DNA from: CAWFKW01 sp963816535
GTDB lineage: Bacteria > Bacteroidota > Ignavibacteria > Tepidaquicellales > OLB5
NCBI GenBank assembly: GCA_963816535.1
Contig: CAWFKW010000003.1
Span: forward strand, 1,488,001-1,552,000
DNA length: 64,000 nt
Direction of reading: 5' to 3'
The position numbers and the translations under genes are program-made. Of this stretch, positions 18,763 through 28,291 are shown piece after piece (position 1 is the stretch's first letter; every line of letters begins with the position of its first letter). Below the pieces are notes generated by a model. That model was not told where the DNA came from. It did no database searches and saw nothing but the letters and a program-made list of their open reading frames with translations.

Positions 18763-21700
18763 TTACTTCTCCCCTTTGGTTTCTTCCTGAATGTTTCTTA
18801 GTTTGGCAATGTATGTTACGTTCGGAGCGACCTTAAGATCTTCAAGAACATGGTAACCAAGTTCATGGTAACGGAGCTTATAAACTTCTTCGTCCTTATT
18901 ATTTATATCGCCGAATTCTATCGCGTACGCCGGGCACGATTCCTGGCAGGCGGTCTTAACGTTTTTGCCTATCACATCCCTGTTCTGCTCTATAGCATGC
19001 TGGCGCTCGTCCATAATTCTCTGCAGGCAGAACGTGCATTTCTCCATAACTCCGCGGGGGCGAACCGTTACCTCGGGGTTATGCATAAGCGTAATCGATT
19101 CCTGCAGGTAATAACCATCGTCAAAATGGTCGCGCCAGTTGAAATAGTTGAACCTGCGCACTTTGTACGGACAGTTGTTTGAACAATACCTTGTGCCGAC
19201 GCAGCGGTTATACGTCATTGCGTTTAGCCCGTCCGTTGTATGCGTTGTAGCCGCAACAGGGCACACATTTTCGCAGGGCGCAAAATCGCAGTGCTGGCAA
19301 AGCATCGGCTGGAAACTTGCTTTCGGCGCATCCGGCGATGCCGTGTAATACCTGTCCAGGCGCATCCACATCATGTGGCGGCCCCTCTTTACCATATCTT
19401 TACCGACAATGGGAATATTATTTTCAGCGTTGCAGGCCGTTATACACGCGCCGCACCCTGTGCATTTGTTCAGGTCGATAGCCATTCCCCATTTATACCC
19501 GTTATATGAATGCGTCCTGTTTATCGGGGCAAGCTTCATTTCTTCCCTGAACTCATTCATAAATTTCGGGTTCTTCTTATACTCTTCGTAAGTCCCTTCC
19601 TGAATGATGTGCCTTTTATACTGGATATCTTTCATCAAAGGCTTATCGTCTATCGCATGCTGTTCAGATGTTGCTACCAGTTCATATCTCCCGGGCGCTT
19701 TAGCCGCCTTAACGTTATTGTTAAACCTGGGGCTAATCGCCGGATCCATTTCCAGGAGTTTAAACATGTCTACGCCGATGCCGCTCCCGACAGGGCCCGC
19801 CTCGGTTCTTCCGTAACCTAAAGAAATTTCAATAACCTTATCGGCTACTCCGGGCTGAATAAAGACCGGCAGAGTTTGTTTTGCGGCCCCGTAGCTTACG
19901 TCAATTAGATCGTTCTCTTTTACGCCGAGGTCCGCAGCGGTCTGAACTGAAATTGCCGCGTAATTATCCCAAACCACTTTTGTTACGGGATTAGGAAGTT
20001 CCTGCAGCCAGCCGTTATGAGCAAACCTTCCGTCGCCCACGCTGTTGTTGTTCTGAAGAAGCAGTATATAGTCGTTCGAAGCTTTAAGCTTACCCCCCGA
20101 TGCCGCAAAAGCGTCGGTTAACGATGCCCCGGCTACGCCTGGCTCAGGCTTTTCATCCGCGAGCGCAATGCCATCGTTCAAAACCGAATACCATGCCTGT
20201 TTAAAATCCACTTTGGACCCGAGAGCAGGATAAATATCTTTCTCCCACACGCTCATTATATACTGGTGATAAACGTCATCGTTATATTCTTTACCGGTCA
20301 GCCATGTTAATAGTATGGCTTCTTTCTGGCGTGTATTATATAGAGGCGCTATTGCCGGCTGCTGCGAACTGTAAATGCCGGTCCTTGTCTTGTAATCGCC
20401 CCATGATTCAAGCTGGTCATTGATAGGCAGTATATAGGCGCTTGCCGCCGCCGTTTCATTTATGTTCTCCGTCATAGTAATAACCGTGGGGACTTTTCCC
20501 ATCGCTCCGGAATATTTGAAGTCGGGCGCAAAATGGTAAACCGGGTTGGTATCAAAATGTATCAGAACGCTTATCTTTCCCGACGCCATATCCGATACAA
20601 GGTTCATTATATCGGACTGAGAGCTGAGAGGAACCATATCGGTCTTTTCCACGCTCTGGGAGTACAATTTGGCCCCGCCTATGACTTCATTAAGCAAGTT
20701 CACAGCAACATGAGTCGATTCCGGCAGCTTATCCCCCGCGTTCACAAACGAAGCCCCCTGATTTTTGGCAAGGTCGTCAACAAGGCTGTTTACAATTTTT
20801 ACATTAAGATTGTATTTTTTTACAAAGTCATCAAGCGAATACGCGGCCAGCGCTTTTGTTATCTTAGCGTCGTTTGCGTAAGCCGAAACTTTTTTCTTTA
20901 TAACAAACTCATTAAGCAGGCTCATTACAAATTCTTCTATCGCGTCGGTTCTGAGCCGCATCCTGTAATCCGCGTTTAAGCCTGTAAGCGTTACAGCGCC
21001 TTCAACCGAATAAACCCTGCTGGGCTCGCCGCTGTTAACCACATCTTTATTTTTGGCATACATCCGCATCTGCTCCATCTGGTTCCCTTCGTTGCCGAGG
21101 AAATCAGATTCAAGCGCCAGAATTATCTTCGCCTTATCAAGCTCCGCAACAGGCATATTCTTTCTGCCGTACGATTTCATCCATGCCGTTCGGCGCGGTG
21201 CATCGTCAAAGACTTCATATGAATATACTCTCGCAGAGGGATATGCCGCCTTAAATTCATCAAGCAATTTCTTTAATGACGGCGAAAGGATCTTGTGCGT
21301 TACAATAGCGATCTCTCTTGAACCCGCCAGCTTCAGCTCGGCGGAGATCTTTGTATCAGCGTCTTTCCATGATATTGGCGCGTGCTTTTTTCTCGACGCG
21401 CTGAACGCAGGTTCTTTCAGTCGGGCAGGATCGTACAGATTCATTAAGCCTGCCTGTCCCTTGGTGCATATCTTTCCTTTGTTAACCGGGTGCAGGTCGT
21501 TTCCGTCCACTTTGATCGGGCGCCCTTCCCGCGTCTTTATTAATATACCGCAGGCGCTATTGCAGCCCGTGCAGGTTGACGCATAGTAATCGGGAATCCC
21601 CAATACTACTTCTTCGGGTTTTTTGTTGTAAGGGATAACTTCGCCCTTGTCGCGGTAATCGGCGCATCCAGCCGCCGCAAGCGCCGCCGAAGCGCTCATC

Positions 21701-21942
21701 AGCGCCAAAAATCTTCTTCTTGAAACAAGCGATAATTTACCGAGGTCGGGCGCCGATTCCTCTTCGCCGCCAAATTCTTCCGTCCGGGCTCTTACAAAAT
21801 CAGGGTCGTTATATAATTCTTTGAAGCTGCGCCAGTATGAGCTTTCCATGGCGTCTTCTTCAACTTTTTTTGAGGCTTCAATACGTTCGCGCTCCGGGCG
21901 CTTCAACTCTTCTTCGTTCATTCCTTTCAGTTCATTATCCAT
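18763..21942 (-). CDS. actB: Alternative complex III subunit ActB (Tat-exported molybdopterin-oxidoreductase-like / iron-sulfur protein)
   Basis: A 1059-residue protein. A charged N-terminal extension with YWRSFKELYNDPDF precedes a Tat signal (SRRRFLAL, Arg75-77) and a lipobox ending at Cys93, as in the Tat-variant lipoprotein form of ActB. Next comes a molybdopterin-oxidoreductase-like part with Cys124, Cys127, Cys131 and Cys159, then a four-cluster ferredoxin-like part at residues 827-1003 (CTGCGAC, CQHCDFAPCENVC, CVGTRYCSNNC, CTFC and CQESC). It would carry electrons from ActC/ActF to the hemes of ActA and ActE. The ATG overlaps the stop of the upstream small Tat-like protein. Confidence 0.95.
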   Translation of the reverse strand: MDNELKGMNEEELKRPERERIEASKKVEEDAMESSYWRSFKELYNDPDFVRARTEEFGGEEESAPDLGKLSLVSRRRFLALMSASAALAAAGCADYRDKGEVIPYNKKPEEVVLGIPDYYASTCTGCNSACGILIKTREGRPIKVDGNDLHPVNKGKICTKGQAGLMNLYDPARLKEPAFSASRKKHAPISWKDADTKISAELKLAGSREIAIVTHKILSPSLKKLLDEFKAAYPSARVYSYEVFDDAPRRTAWMKSYGRKNMPVAELDKAKIILALESDFLGNEGNQMEQMRMYAKNKDVVNSGEPSRVYSVEGAVTLTGLNADYRMRLRTDAIEEFVMSLLNEFVIKKKVSAYANDAKITKALAAYSLDDFVKKYNLNVKIVNSLVDDLAKNQGASFVNAGDKLPESTHVAVNLLNEVIGGAKLYSQSVEKTDMVPLSSQSDIMNLVSDMASGKISVLIHFDTNPVYHFAPDFKYSGAMGKVPTVITMTENINETAAASAYILPINDQLESWGDYKTRTGIYSSQQPAIAPLYNTRQKEAILLTWLTGKEYNDDVYHQYIMSVWEKDIYPALGSKVDFKQAWYSVLNDGIALADEKPEPGVAGASLTDAFAASGGKLKASNDYILLLQNNNSVGDGRFAHNGWLQELPNPVTKVVWDNYAAISVQTAADLGVKENDLIDVSYGAAKQTLPVFIQPGVADKVIEISLGYGRTEAGPVGSGIGVDMFKLLEMDPAISPRFNNNVKAAKAPGRYELVATSEQHAIDDKPLMKDIQYKRHIIQEGTYEEYKKNPKFMNEFREEMKLAPINRTHSYNGYKWGMAIDLNKCTGCGACITACNAENNIPIVGKDMVKRGRHMMWMRLDRYYTASPDAPKASFQPMLCQHCDFAPCENVCPVAATTHTTDGLNAMTYNRCVGTRYCSNNCPYKVRRFNYFNWRDHFDDGYYLQESITLMHNPEVTVRPRGVMEKCTFCLQRIMDERQHAIEQNRDVIGKNVKTACQESCPAYAIEFGDINNKDEEVYKLRYHELGYHVLEDLKVAPNVTYIAKLRNIQEETKGEK

Positions 21943-22189
21943 TCCTGGGGGCCCTCTTTACAGAATGCGGATTCTGCTTCACTGTAATTCCCGCGTTTTT
22001 ATCTTTTGAACCCGCCTGCCCGGCGGCTGCCCGGCCGGACTTATTGAATAACGAGCCGATCAGCTTTAAAGGCGACCTCGAGAGCGCCGCCAGCCCAATA
22101 GCCGATGCTCCGAAAAGAAGAAAGAACTTTCTCCTCTTCATTGCAGGCCTGCTGCTCTTTAACTTATCTGAATTTTCTGCTGAACCCAT
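21935..22189 (-). CDS. Small Tat-signal-like protein between actA and actB
   Basis: An 84-residue reading frame with a twin-arginine-like signal (KRRKFFLLFGASAIGLAAL, about residues 18-36) and a Gly/Ala/Lys-rich remainder. Its stop codon (21935-21937) overlaps the actB start (21940-21942) by a few bases, a sign of translational coupling, and it fills most of the actA-actB gap. I know of no assigned ACIII subunit of this kind. It may be a small accessory subunit, or a duplicated remnant of the actB signal region. Confidence 0.6.
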   Translation of the reverse strand: MGSAENSDKLKSSRPAMKRRKFFLLFGASAIGLAALSRSPLKLIGSLFNKSGRAAAGQAGSKDKNAGITVKQNPHSVKRAPRNG

Positions 22190-22299
22190 TATGAATTATA
22201 AGATCTCTGTAACTATTTTTTGTCCAAAATTAAATATTCAAAAAATCGCGAATCTTAAATCTGAAATATCACTCTGATAACCTGATAATCTTCAGTCAA

Positions 22300-22893
22300 T
22301 TATCTGTGGCAATTGCCGCAATTATCAGGACCGTTCTTTACATCTTTGAGATAAGGTAATTTTTCGTGTGCGTTTCTGTGGCAGTTTAAACAGGCGCCCA
22401 TTGTGAACGAGCTTACCTGTCCCGTTGATTTGTTCGGATCTGTAGCCAATGTATCCATGCTCTGAATATCGCCGTGACAGCTCTGGCATTCGATGCCCTT
22501 ATTCACGTGCACACTATGATTAAAATATACGAAATCGGGCACTTTATGAATCCTTTCCCATGGGAAAGGTTTGCCTTCATTATAGTATTCGGTGAGTTTC
22601 TGTATATCCGGCAAGTCTTTTCTTGCTATCGAGTGGCATCCCATGCATATATTCAGCGCCGGAACGCTTGCAACCCTCGATTTTTCTACCCCAACATGGC
22701 AATAACGGCAGTCGATCTTCATATCCCCGGCATGAACCTTGTGGGAGTATTTTATCGGCTGATCCGGCTGGTAGCCGATTCCGTTCCTTTCTGCATACGA
22801 AACATAGTAAGTTACTGCAAATGTTGCAATTACGACGAATAATATTATCGGGAGGCGGACTTTTAACCCGTAGTCTAGTAAATATTTCTTCAT
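22300..22893 (-). CDS. actA: Alternative complex III subunit ActA (pentaheme cytochrome c)
   Basis: One N-terminal membrane helix (about residues 14-33) and five CxxCH heme sites at residues 62-66, 83-87, 136-140, 168-172 and 192-196. Five hemes in about 200 residues is the normal ActA arrangement. Extra histidines (YSHKVHAGDMKIDCRYCH, FNHSVHV) are likely second axial ligands. It is the first gene of the respiratory operon. The roughly 235-bp gap upstream probably holds its promoter; a TAATTTTG (minus strand, 23028-23035) fits the Bacteroidota -7 box, but no -33 box stands at the right distance. Confidence 0.95.
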   Translation of the reverse strand: MKKYLLDYGLKVRLPIILFVVIATFAVTYYVSYAERNGIGYQPDQPIKYSHKVHAGDMKIDCRYCHVGVEKSRVASVPALNICMGCHSIARKDLPDIQKLTEYYNEGKPFPWERIHKVPDFVYFNHSVHVNKGIECQSCHGDIQSMDTLATDPNKSTGQVSSFTMGACLNCHRNAHEKLPYLKDVKNGPDNCGNCHR

Positions 22894-23130
22894 TCAGTAG
22901 TTTTAGGTAAATACAGAGTGCAATATTATAAAATTATTTTCTAAAATACCACATATTTCTTTCGCTTAACACAAATAATTCAGCTTTTCTGAGAGTATTG
23001 TTAAACTTTTACATGTGTTTATGTTTCCAAAATTAAAGCGTTAACTAGCTAACTGTTCCTTCCAATATTGCAAAGATGTAAGACATCTGGATTTTGAGGG
23101 TTTCAGCGGCGCCTGAAACCCTCTGAAATC

Positions 23131-24087
23131 TCAAAATATATAGTTAATAGCAGAAATAAATCTCAGATTGTTCTTCGGCTGATACCCAATAAAGTTCTCA
23201 TACACGGGTTTCTGGAAATCAAAGCTCAAAGAAAAATGTTTAAGGTTAAAATTCAGGCCCCCTTTAACAAATAGAACTTTACCGCCTGACCCATCATCAT
23301 CAACATTATTTATTTGGTCGGGATTTGCCTGCTCATAGTAAGCGCCAGTGTTGGGAATTATCGTGAAATTTAAACCCACAGGAACAATATATAAGAGCGA
23401 GGCGGTTAGATTAAAACGGTTAGCAAACCGGTAATTATTCGCATTCACAGTATTAATCTTGTAAACTACATCAGCGTTCATTCCAAAGTTTCTAACTCTG
23501 GCAATGTATGTCCCCTGCAAAAGAAAATCATAACTTCCTGTTCCGGTTTGAAAATGCGGCTCAACTTCGCCATCCACCGATTTGTTGTAACTTCCCGACG
23601 GAATTTTGAACCCGCCGCCAAGAAATATCCGGTCAACATATTTCTGGGTCGGCAGGTTTTTAATATTGCCCCGCACCAGGTATTTTGCCATTACCAGCAG
23701 GTCGCCCATTCCGGTAAAGCTTCCCGCTTCAACATTATTAGATCCGTACGGCAATGAAAATGAAATCTGTATTTTCGGGGTTACAAAATATCTTCCGGTA
23801 AGTTCTATGGTATTGTAATATTCCCTTATTGATGAAGCCGCGGGATCGGAACTGAACATGTGGGGACCGTTAAAAACCCTGAGCCTGTATCTTATGCCCA
23901 GCTCGTTCCTGTTCTCGCCGTCAATGCCCATATAACATCCGCACAGGTCGCATGTATGCGATGGCAGCGAATTATAATTAAAATTTGTTTCTGAATTTTT
24001 TAAATGAATCTTCAGGTTTTCAAAATCGCCTGAATATGCCGCCGCGATCATAAATGCAAACAGCGGTATAAAAATCAGATTTTTCAT
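23131..24087 (-). CDS. Predicted outer-membrane beta-barrel protein with CxxCGC motif
   Basis: A signal peptide (first 19 residues) is followed by a Cys cluster CDLCGCYMG (Cys46, Cys49, Cys51) and then alternating aromatic and polar strands ending in a C-terminal aromatic residue (FISAINYIF), typical of outer-membrane barrels. The Cys motif could bind a metal. It lies 104 nt downstream of a small Cys-containing secreted protein and behind the respiratory operon, which makes a metal or redox link plausible but unproven. No specific transport function can be assigned. Confidence 0.6.
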   Translation of the reverse strand: MKNLIFIPLFAFMIAAAYSGDFENLKIHLKNSETNFNYNSLPSHTCDLCGCYMGIDGENRNELGIRYRLRVFNGPHMFSSDPAASSIREYYNTIELTGRYFVTPKIQISFSLPYGSNNVEAGSFTGMGDLLVMAKYLVRGNIKNLPTQKYVDRIFLGGGFKIPSGSYNKSVDGEVEPHFQTGTGSYDFLLQGTYIARVRNFGMNADVVYKINTVNANNYRFANRFNLTASLLYIVPVGLNFTIIPNTGAYYEQANPDQINNVDDDGSGGKVLFVKGGLNFNLKHFSLSFDFQKPVYENFIGYQPKNNLRFISAINYIF

Positions 24088-24191
24088 ATCTTTCCCTTCT
24101 AATTAACTAATGTAATAGACGTTGTTTCGGTCTAATACATGCTTATTAAAGTTATTTTAAGATTGCGGACCCGAAAAGATCCGGGGAAAGT

Positions 24192-24578
24192 TTATGAACG
24201 CGGAGGGCGTTTAACGCCTTCTTTATATGCGAATTGAGGAATGTTTTCGATGAGGAAAGTTTGAGCTAACTGAAAATCATTATTGAATGAAATTCCTTCA
24301 TGTCCTGTTATATAATAAGAAATTTTAATAATTGTAAAAAGCGTTTTTTGCAGTGGGTTCCTCTTTTCCGGATTGTTCGCATCGGTTATGTGTTTCTTTC
24401 CAACTGTTTTCTTTACATAAAAACTGCACCCGCAGCCGTCGTTTATTTTTTCCATAACGGTCTCGGTTTGAGAAGAGTTATTCAGCTCGTCGGCAATCAT
24501 GCATGTCATCGTAGAATTGGTTTCGACCCCCAGCAGCGCCAGCAGCGCCAGAGCGGTTATTTTGTTAATATATAACAC
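24192..24578 (-). CDS. Small secreted Cys-containing protein, possibly HYC_CC_PP-like
   Basis: 128 residues with a signal segment (about residues 7-20), a Cys at 26 (STMTCMIADEL), a CGC pair near residue 50 and a basic end VKRPPRS. The spacing of Cys, Cys pair and Pro-Pro end recalls the HYC_CC_PP family of Bacteroidota, often found near TonB-dependent metal receptors, but the HYC motif itself is not kept. The start codon is GTG. It probably shares a transcript with the CxxCGC barrel protein downstream. Confidence 0.5.
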   Translation of the reverse strand: MLYINKITALALLALLGVETNSTMTCMIADELNNSSQTETVMEKINDGCGCSFYVKKTVGKKHITDANNPEKRNPLQKTLFTIIKISYYITGHEGISFNNDFQLAQTFLIENIPQFAYKEGVKRPPRS

Positions 24579-24748
24579 AACTACAGTTTGTAATAATTAT
24601 GTAAACCCGCTTTGTTTTGATTGTTTTGCAAATATACTAAAAAAAATGATACACACAAATTAGCGGCATAGATTTTCTTTAATTTTCAAATTTCTCTCTT
24701 CGATATTGTTTAGAGTTTAGTATTTAATATTTCGTATTTATTCATTTG

Positions 24749-26167
24749 TTAATTGCTAATTGCTAGTTGTTCCTTAAACCATTCCATTGAATAGATGTAT
24801 TTCCTGCGTTCGATCTCTTTTTTTATTTGCCGGGGGGTTTGCCCGTTATCTTTTGTCTTCATATCGGCAAACATCAGATATATTTTATAAAAATTCTCCA
24901 GCGCGCCGCGCATTGTCGGGCTCATTGCTTCATTTCTGGAAAAGAAATGCCTCAGACTGTCAAGCTTAAGATAAACTGATTCCCATCTTTCAAGTTCGAA
25001 CAGTATCTGCAGCTCAACCACTTTCACAACTGCTTTTATCGGGTGATGGGTCGGGATAACTCTTGCAAGATAGCCAAGCGCCTCCTCGTTTAGTTTCTGC
25101 GCATGAAGTATTCGCGCGTAATTATAGTAATAAGCGTCCTGCCTGAGGTTCTGGTTCAGGTATTTCTTAAATTCTTCGGTGAACTTAAACGCCCAGTCAT
25201 ATTCCTTGACCTGGATTGCGGCTACCACCGCGCTTGTATACTGAGCGTCGGCAAGCTCGTTATCATATATCAGGTCCTTTGTCGCGGCATAGTTCTTATA
25301 CATTTCAAACCTGTCGCGGCGATACTTTGTTATACCCCGCCTTTCACAGTTCATAAAAAACACCTGCAGCGACTGGAGCGCTATGAACCGGCTGTACGGC
25401 GAGAGGTATTTGAAATTATCTTTCATAAGCCCGCGGAACGTTACGTAATGCTCTTCCAGGTTTGTCTGTACAAGCATAAACATATGATAAAGCGCCTTTA
25501 TAACAGGGGCATCCATGTAATCGTATTTTTTCAGAACGTTTACAGTGTCTGACAAAAAGTTGTTTTTGTGAAATGTTTTGTATGAGGTCATGTGCCTGTG
25601 CGCCTGGTGATAGCGGTCTATCAAATGAATTATAAAATAATGCGCGAAACCCGAAATCTCGTTATAAATGTTCTGCTGGAACGCTTCCACTGATTTCGCC
25701 GCGAAGCTGTTGTTGCGTTTGTTCCAGTACAAAAAGTTTTCGTAATAATAATCTTCATCCCTGTACCGCGCCCTATCGATGGTTGCCTTCAGTTTTTCAA
25801 ATTCCGCCAGCTGGCCGGTATCGCGCTGCGATTTCCTCAGCTCAACGATCCTGGTCATTTTATCAATGTTAGGTTTCTTTTTATAGGATCTTACCGCAAG
25901 ATACTCCCCTGCAAGAGAGTAAAGATCGCTGCTGAGATTTCTCATCACCGCATCGTTATATTCATTCTTCCCGGTAATTCTTTTATAAACATATTTTTTA
26001 TTTATGAACCGGCTTTCGAACTCCGGATGAAATTTTTTTATCGCGTCAAACAGTCTTATCACTTTCTTTACCCTGTTGTGGAATGGCGAGCGGACAAACC
26101 GCCCAAACTCTTTCATTTCTTCGGCAGACAATTTCCTGAGGACTCCTATGACCTTGGTTTCGTGCAT
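24749..26167 (-). CDS. Conserved helical hypothetical protein
   Basis: A 472-residue, strongly helical protein without membrane segments or known catalytic motifs. The opening LRKLSAEEMKEFGRFVRSPF and the following paired amphipathic helices look like a TPR-like alpha-solenoid. The N-terminal pattern (EF..F..SP..N....I..LF..I....P.F) resembles a hypothetical family seen in Bacteroidota and Ignavibacteria. Function unknown. It is transcribed away from the SnoaL-like gene group. Confidence 0.65.
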   Translation of the reverse strand: MHETKVIGVLRKLSAEEMKEFGRFVRSPFHNRVKKVIRLFDAIKKFHPEFESRFINKKYVYKRITGKNEYNDAVMRNLSSDLYSLAGEYLAVRSYKKKPNIDKMTRIVELRKSQRDTGQLAEFEKLKATIDRARYRDEDYYYENFLYWNKRNNSFAAKSVEAFQQNIYNEISGFAHYFIIHLIDRYHQAHRHMTSYKTFHKNNFLSDTVNVLKKYDYMDAPVIKALYHMFMLVQTNLEEHYVTFRGLMKDNFKYLSPYSRFIALQSLQVFFMNCERRGITKYRRDRFEMYKNYAATKDLIYDNELADAQYTSAVVAAIQVKEYDWAFKFTEEFKKYLNQNLRQDAYYYNYARILHAQKLNEEALGYLARVIPTHHPIKAVVKVVELQILFELERWESVYLKLDSLRHFFSRNEAMSPTMRGALENFYKIYLMFADMKTKDNGQTPRQIKKEIERRKYIYSMEWFKEQLAISN

Positions 26168-26326
26168 GGTAATAACAGTTATGGTTTTTTAACTCGTATT
26201 TAATATACTACAATCTTATTACAAATTAACGGCAAAATATATAGAAAATAGCTCTATTTGAGTCAAATTAGAAAATTATTGGTTCAAAACTGCCCGCATC
26301 TGAGCTACATTAAAATATCTTTTTCC

Positions 26327-26358
26327 TTTGAAACGCCCCGTCCGCATGGCTATCTTTG
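26327..26358 (+). promoter_or_regulatory. Bacteroidota-type promoter
   Basis: TTTG at 26327-26330, a 20-bp spacer and TATCTTTG at 26351-26358 match the -33/-7 consensus (TTTG, 17-23 bp, TAnnTTTG) of the primary sigma factor of Bacteroidota. It points to the ABM-like gene at 26536, giving a leader of about 170 nt. The rest of the gap 26168-26535 contains a weak open frame that I judge not to be a gene. Confidence 0.55.
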
Positions 26359-26535
26359 CACGTACTTATTCTTGAGGCCCTTACTGCTCAGCTTCAATTC
26401 CGGAATCAATTTGTTAAGTTTAAAACCAAACTGTATAGAACTTTTCAAAAATGAAAATGATACGGTTATCGCATACGCAATGCAAAATGAAGGTCAAAAC
26501 AAATCAATCATAAATCATAAAGAAAGGAAAACCTA

Positions 26536-26805
26536 ATGCCATTTATCCTGGTAAACCACAAAGTAAAAGATTTCAACGCCTGGAAACCCTTCTTTGAAGG
26601 CGATGAAGGAGAACAGGTTAAGAACGGAATCGTAGTCAACAAACTTTTCCGCTCTGTCGAAGATCCCAACGACGTTCATATATTATTCGAATTCTCAGAT
26701 GCTGTAAACGTCCAGAAATTCTTCATGGACCCGCGCCTTAAAACTCTCATGCAGAAAGCCGGGGTATTGAACGAACCGATTGTGCATATTCTCGAGCTGG
26801 CGTAA
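26536..26805 (+). CDS. Small dimeric alpha/beta-barrel (ABM-like) protein
   Basis: 89 residues beginning MPFILVNHKVKDFNAWKPFF, with the beta-alpha-beta pattern of antibiotic-biosynthesis-monooxygenase-like ferredoxin folds. AGAAAGGAAAA upstream of the ATG is a good ribosome-binding site. Two SnoaL-like genes follow in the same direction. Proteins of this type may be small oxygenases or ligand binders; no substrate can be assigned. Confidence 0.65.
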   Translation: MPFILVNHKVKDFNAWKPFFEGDEGEQVKNGIVVNKLFRSVEDPNDVHILFEFSDAVNVQKFFMDPRLKTLMQKAGVLNEPIVHILELA

Positions 26806-26861
26806 AGTCTTGTGAATATCAAAACATAAATTCAAAATCAATAAACAAAATCCAAATCAAA

Positions 26862-27263
26862 ATGAATACGCAAAATAATTTAGCTGTAGTTCAGCGCTGT
26901 TATGAGCTTTTCGGAAAAGGCGATATCCCGGCGCTTCTGAATTTACTTGACGATAACGTTACATGGATAGACCCGGGCAATGTGGATGGTCTTTATAAAG
27001 GCAAAAGACAGGGAAGGGAAGAAGTCGGGAAGTTTTTCAAAGACCTGAATGAAAAGCTGGAAGTAACAGGCTTCGATGTAAAAACTCTGGCGCCAAACAA
27101 CAACGATGTGATAGCGCTGGGCTCTATCAGCGGCGCATCACGCGGCTCCGGAAAACCGTTTTCAACCGAGTGGGCAATGGTTTGGGGCGTGAAAAATGAC
27201 AGGATCGCCTTCCACCAGCTATACCTTGATACGGATAATATCGCAAAGGCCCTCGGCAAGTAA
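26862..27263 (+). CDS. SnoaL-like / NTF2-fold protein
   Basis: 133 residues with the NTF2-like pattern: first helix LAVVQRCYELFGKGDIPALLNLLDDNVTWIDPG, then GREEVGKFFKDLNE and a curved sheet ending in FHQLYLDTDNIAKAL. This fold covers limonene-epoxide-hydrolase-like and polyketide-cyclase-like proteins; most members of this subgroup have no known substrate. It is followed by a second, exported SnoaL-like gene. Confidence 0.75.
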   Translation: MNTQNNLAVVQRCYELFGKGDIPALLNLLDDNVTWIDPGNVDGLYKGKRQGREEVGKFFKDLNEKLEVTGFDVKTLAPNNNDVIALGSISGASRGSGKPFSTEWAMVWGVKNDRIAFHQLYLDTDNIAKALGK

Positions 27264-27337
27264 CTAATAACTTTAAAATACATGTCGGCAATTTAAGCTA
27301 ATTCTAAAAACGAATCTAAAACAAGAGGAATATAAAC

Positions 27338-27829
27338 ATGAAAAATGCATTATTGAGCGCGTTTATTTTTGTAACCGCGCTGGCTCTCGGCCAAAAAGCG
27401 CTTTCACAGGACGACCCGGATAAAGTGGCGTATATCACAAAAGGAATTAAAGAAATTACGGAAATGATCAATAGCGGCGATCTTTCAGGCGCTGATAAAT
27501 ATATAGACGCGAATTATGTTGAACACTCACCCAGCCCCGGACTGAAAGCAGGAATAGAGGGATTCATTGAGTCTATTATGAGCCTCAGAAAAGGATTTCC
27601 CGATCTGAGGATAACTATCAACAACCTGATTGTTTCTGAAACTAAGGCATGCTGGCTCTCAACAATGACCGGAACAAACACCGGCGAATTCATGGGGATG
27701 AAGCCAACCGGCAACAAGATCAATGTCATGGGGTTAGACTGGATAAATCTTAAAAACGAAAAATGCACCGAACACTGGGGGTACATCGATGATGGACAGT
27801 TGATGCAGCAGCTTGGACTGAACAAATAA
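27338..27829 (+). CDS. Exported SnoaL-like (ester cyclase) protein
   Basis: A signal peptide (MKNALLSAFIFVTALALG, cleavage near residue 23) precedes a SnoaL-like domain: NYVEHSPSPGLKAGIEGFIE, FPDLRITINNLIVSETKACW and the DWINLKNEKCTEHWGYIDDG end. The His, Asp and aromatic residues of the cyclase pocket are kept. It is the last gene of a three-gene plus-strand group and is followed by a strong terminator hairpin. Confidence 0.75.
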   Translation: MKNALLSAFIFVTALALGQKALSQDDPDKVAYITKGIKEITEMINSGDLSGADKYIDANYVEHSPSPGLKAGIEGFIESIMSLRKGFPDLRITINNLIVSETKACWLSTMTGTNTGEFMGMKPTGNKINVMGLDWINLKNEKCTEHWGYIDDGQLMQQLGLNK

Positions 27830-27896
27830 ATTCAGTTTACTGAAGGAATGGTCCCGTTCTTATCCCTCCGGGGCCGGCGGAATTCATTACAGAAGA

Positions 27897-27936
27897 CCGG
27901 TTTTCAGGAATCATACCCTGAAAGCCGGTTCTTTTG
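27897..27936 (+). terminator. Rho-independent terminator after the SnoaL-like genes
   Basis: CCGGTTTTCAGG at 27897-27908 pairs with CCTGAAAGCCGG at 27917-27928 (one G-T pair), followed by TTCTTTTG. The stem is twelve pairs long with an eight-base loop. Confidence 0.75.
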
Positions 27937-27966
27937 CGCCTCAAACTTTCCCTGCCGAGTTTTTTC

Positions 27967-28248
27967 TTATCTTCTTCTGAACTTCTTTTTATAAGTGTAA
28001 TGCGAGCTCTTGGTCCATACTATTATAGCTGCGGCAATGTGGAGCCAGAACCATACGTTCTGGTACCCCATGTTATCATATATGTAAATCACCATCAGCG
28101 CGCGCGGTAAAAATATATATAAAAGAAGATCGCCTATGAATGGAATATTGTTTGCAGGTATTTGATGTCCGAAATAAGCAATTAATAAGCTTATTCTTGG
28201 AATGAAAAGCGTTAGAACTAAAAGCCACGTTGCAATGGGATGATCCAT
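27967..28248 (-). CDS. Small membrane protein of unknown function
   Basis: 93 residues with three predicted membrane helices (about residues 5-25, 37-55 and 63-80) and a very basic end (TYKKKFRRR). The pattern TLFIPRISLLIAYF followed by LPRALMVIYIY looks like a conserved family of small bacterial membrane proteins without known function. It stands alone between a terminator and a repeat region. Confidence 0.55.
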   Translation of the reverse strand: MDHPIATWLLVLTLFIPRISLLIAYFGHQIPANNIPFIGDLLLYIFLPRALMVIYIYDNMGYQNVWFWLHIAAAIIVWTKSSHYTYKKKFRRR

Positions 28249-28291
28249 GTTCTTAATGTTTGCTTATCCGAAAATAACGAAAATAAGCCAG

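Noticed and set aside
26258..26536. 92-codon plus-strand open frame before the ABM-like gene
   Set aside because: It contains the promoter boxes, has no ribosome-binding site and shows random composition; the true gene starts at 26536.
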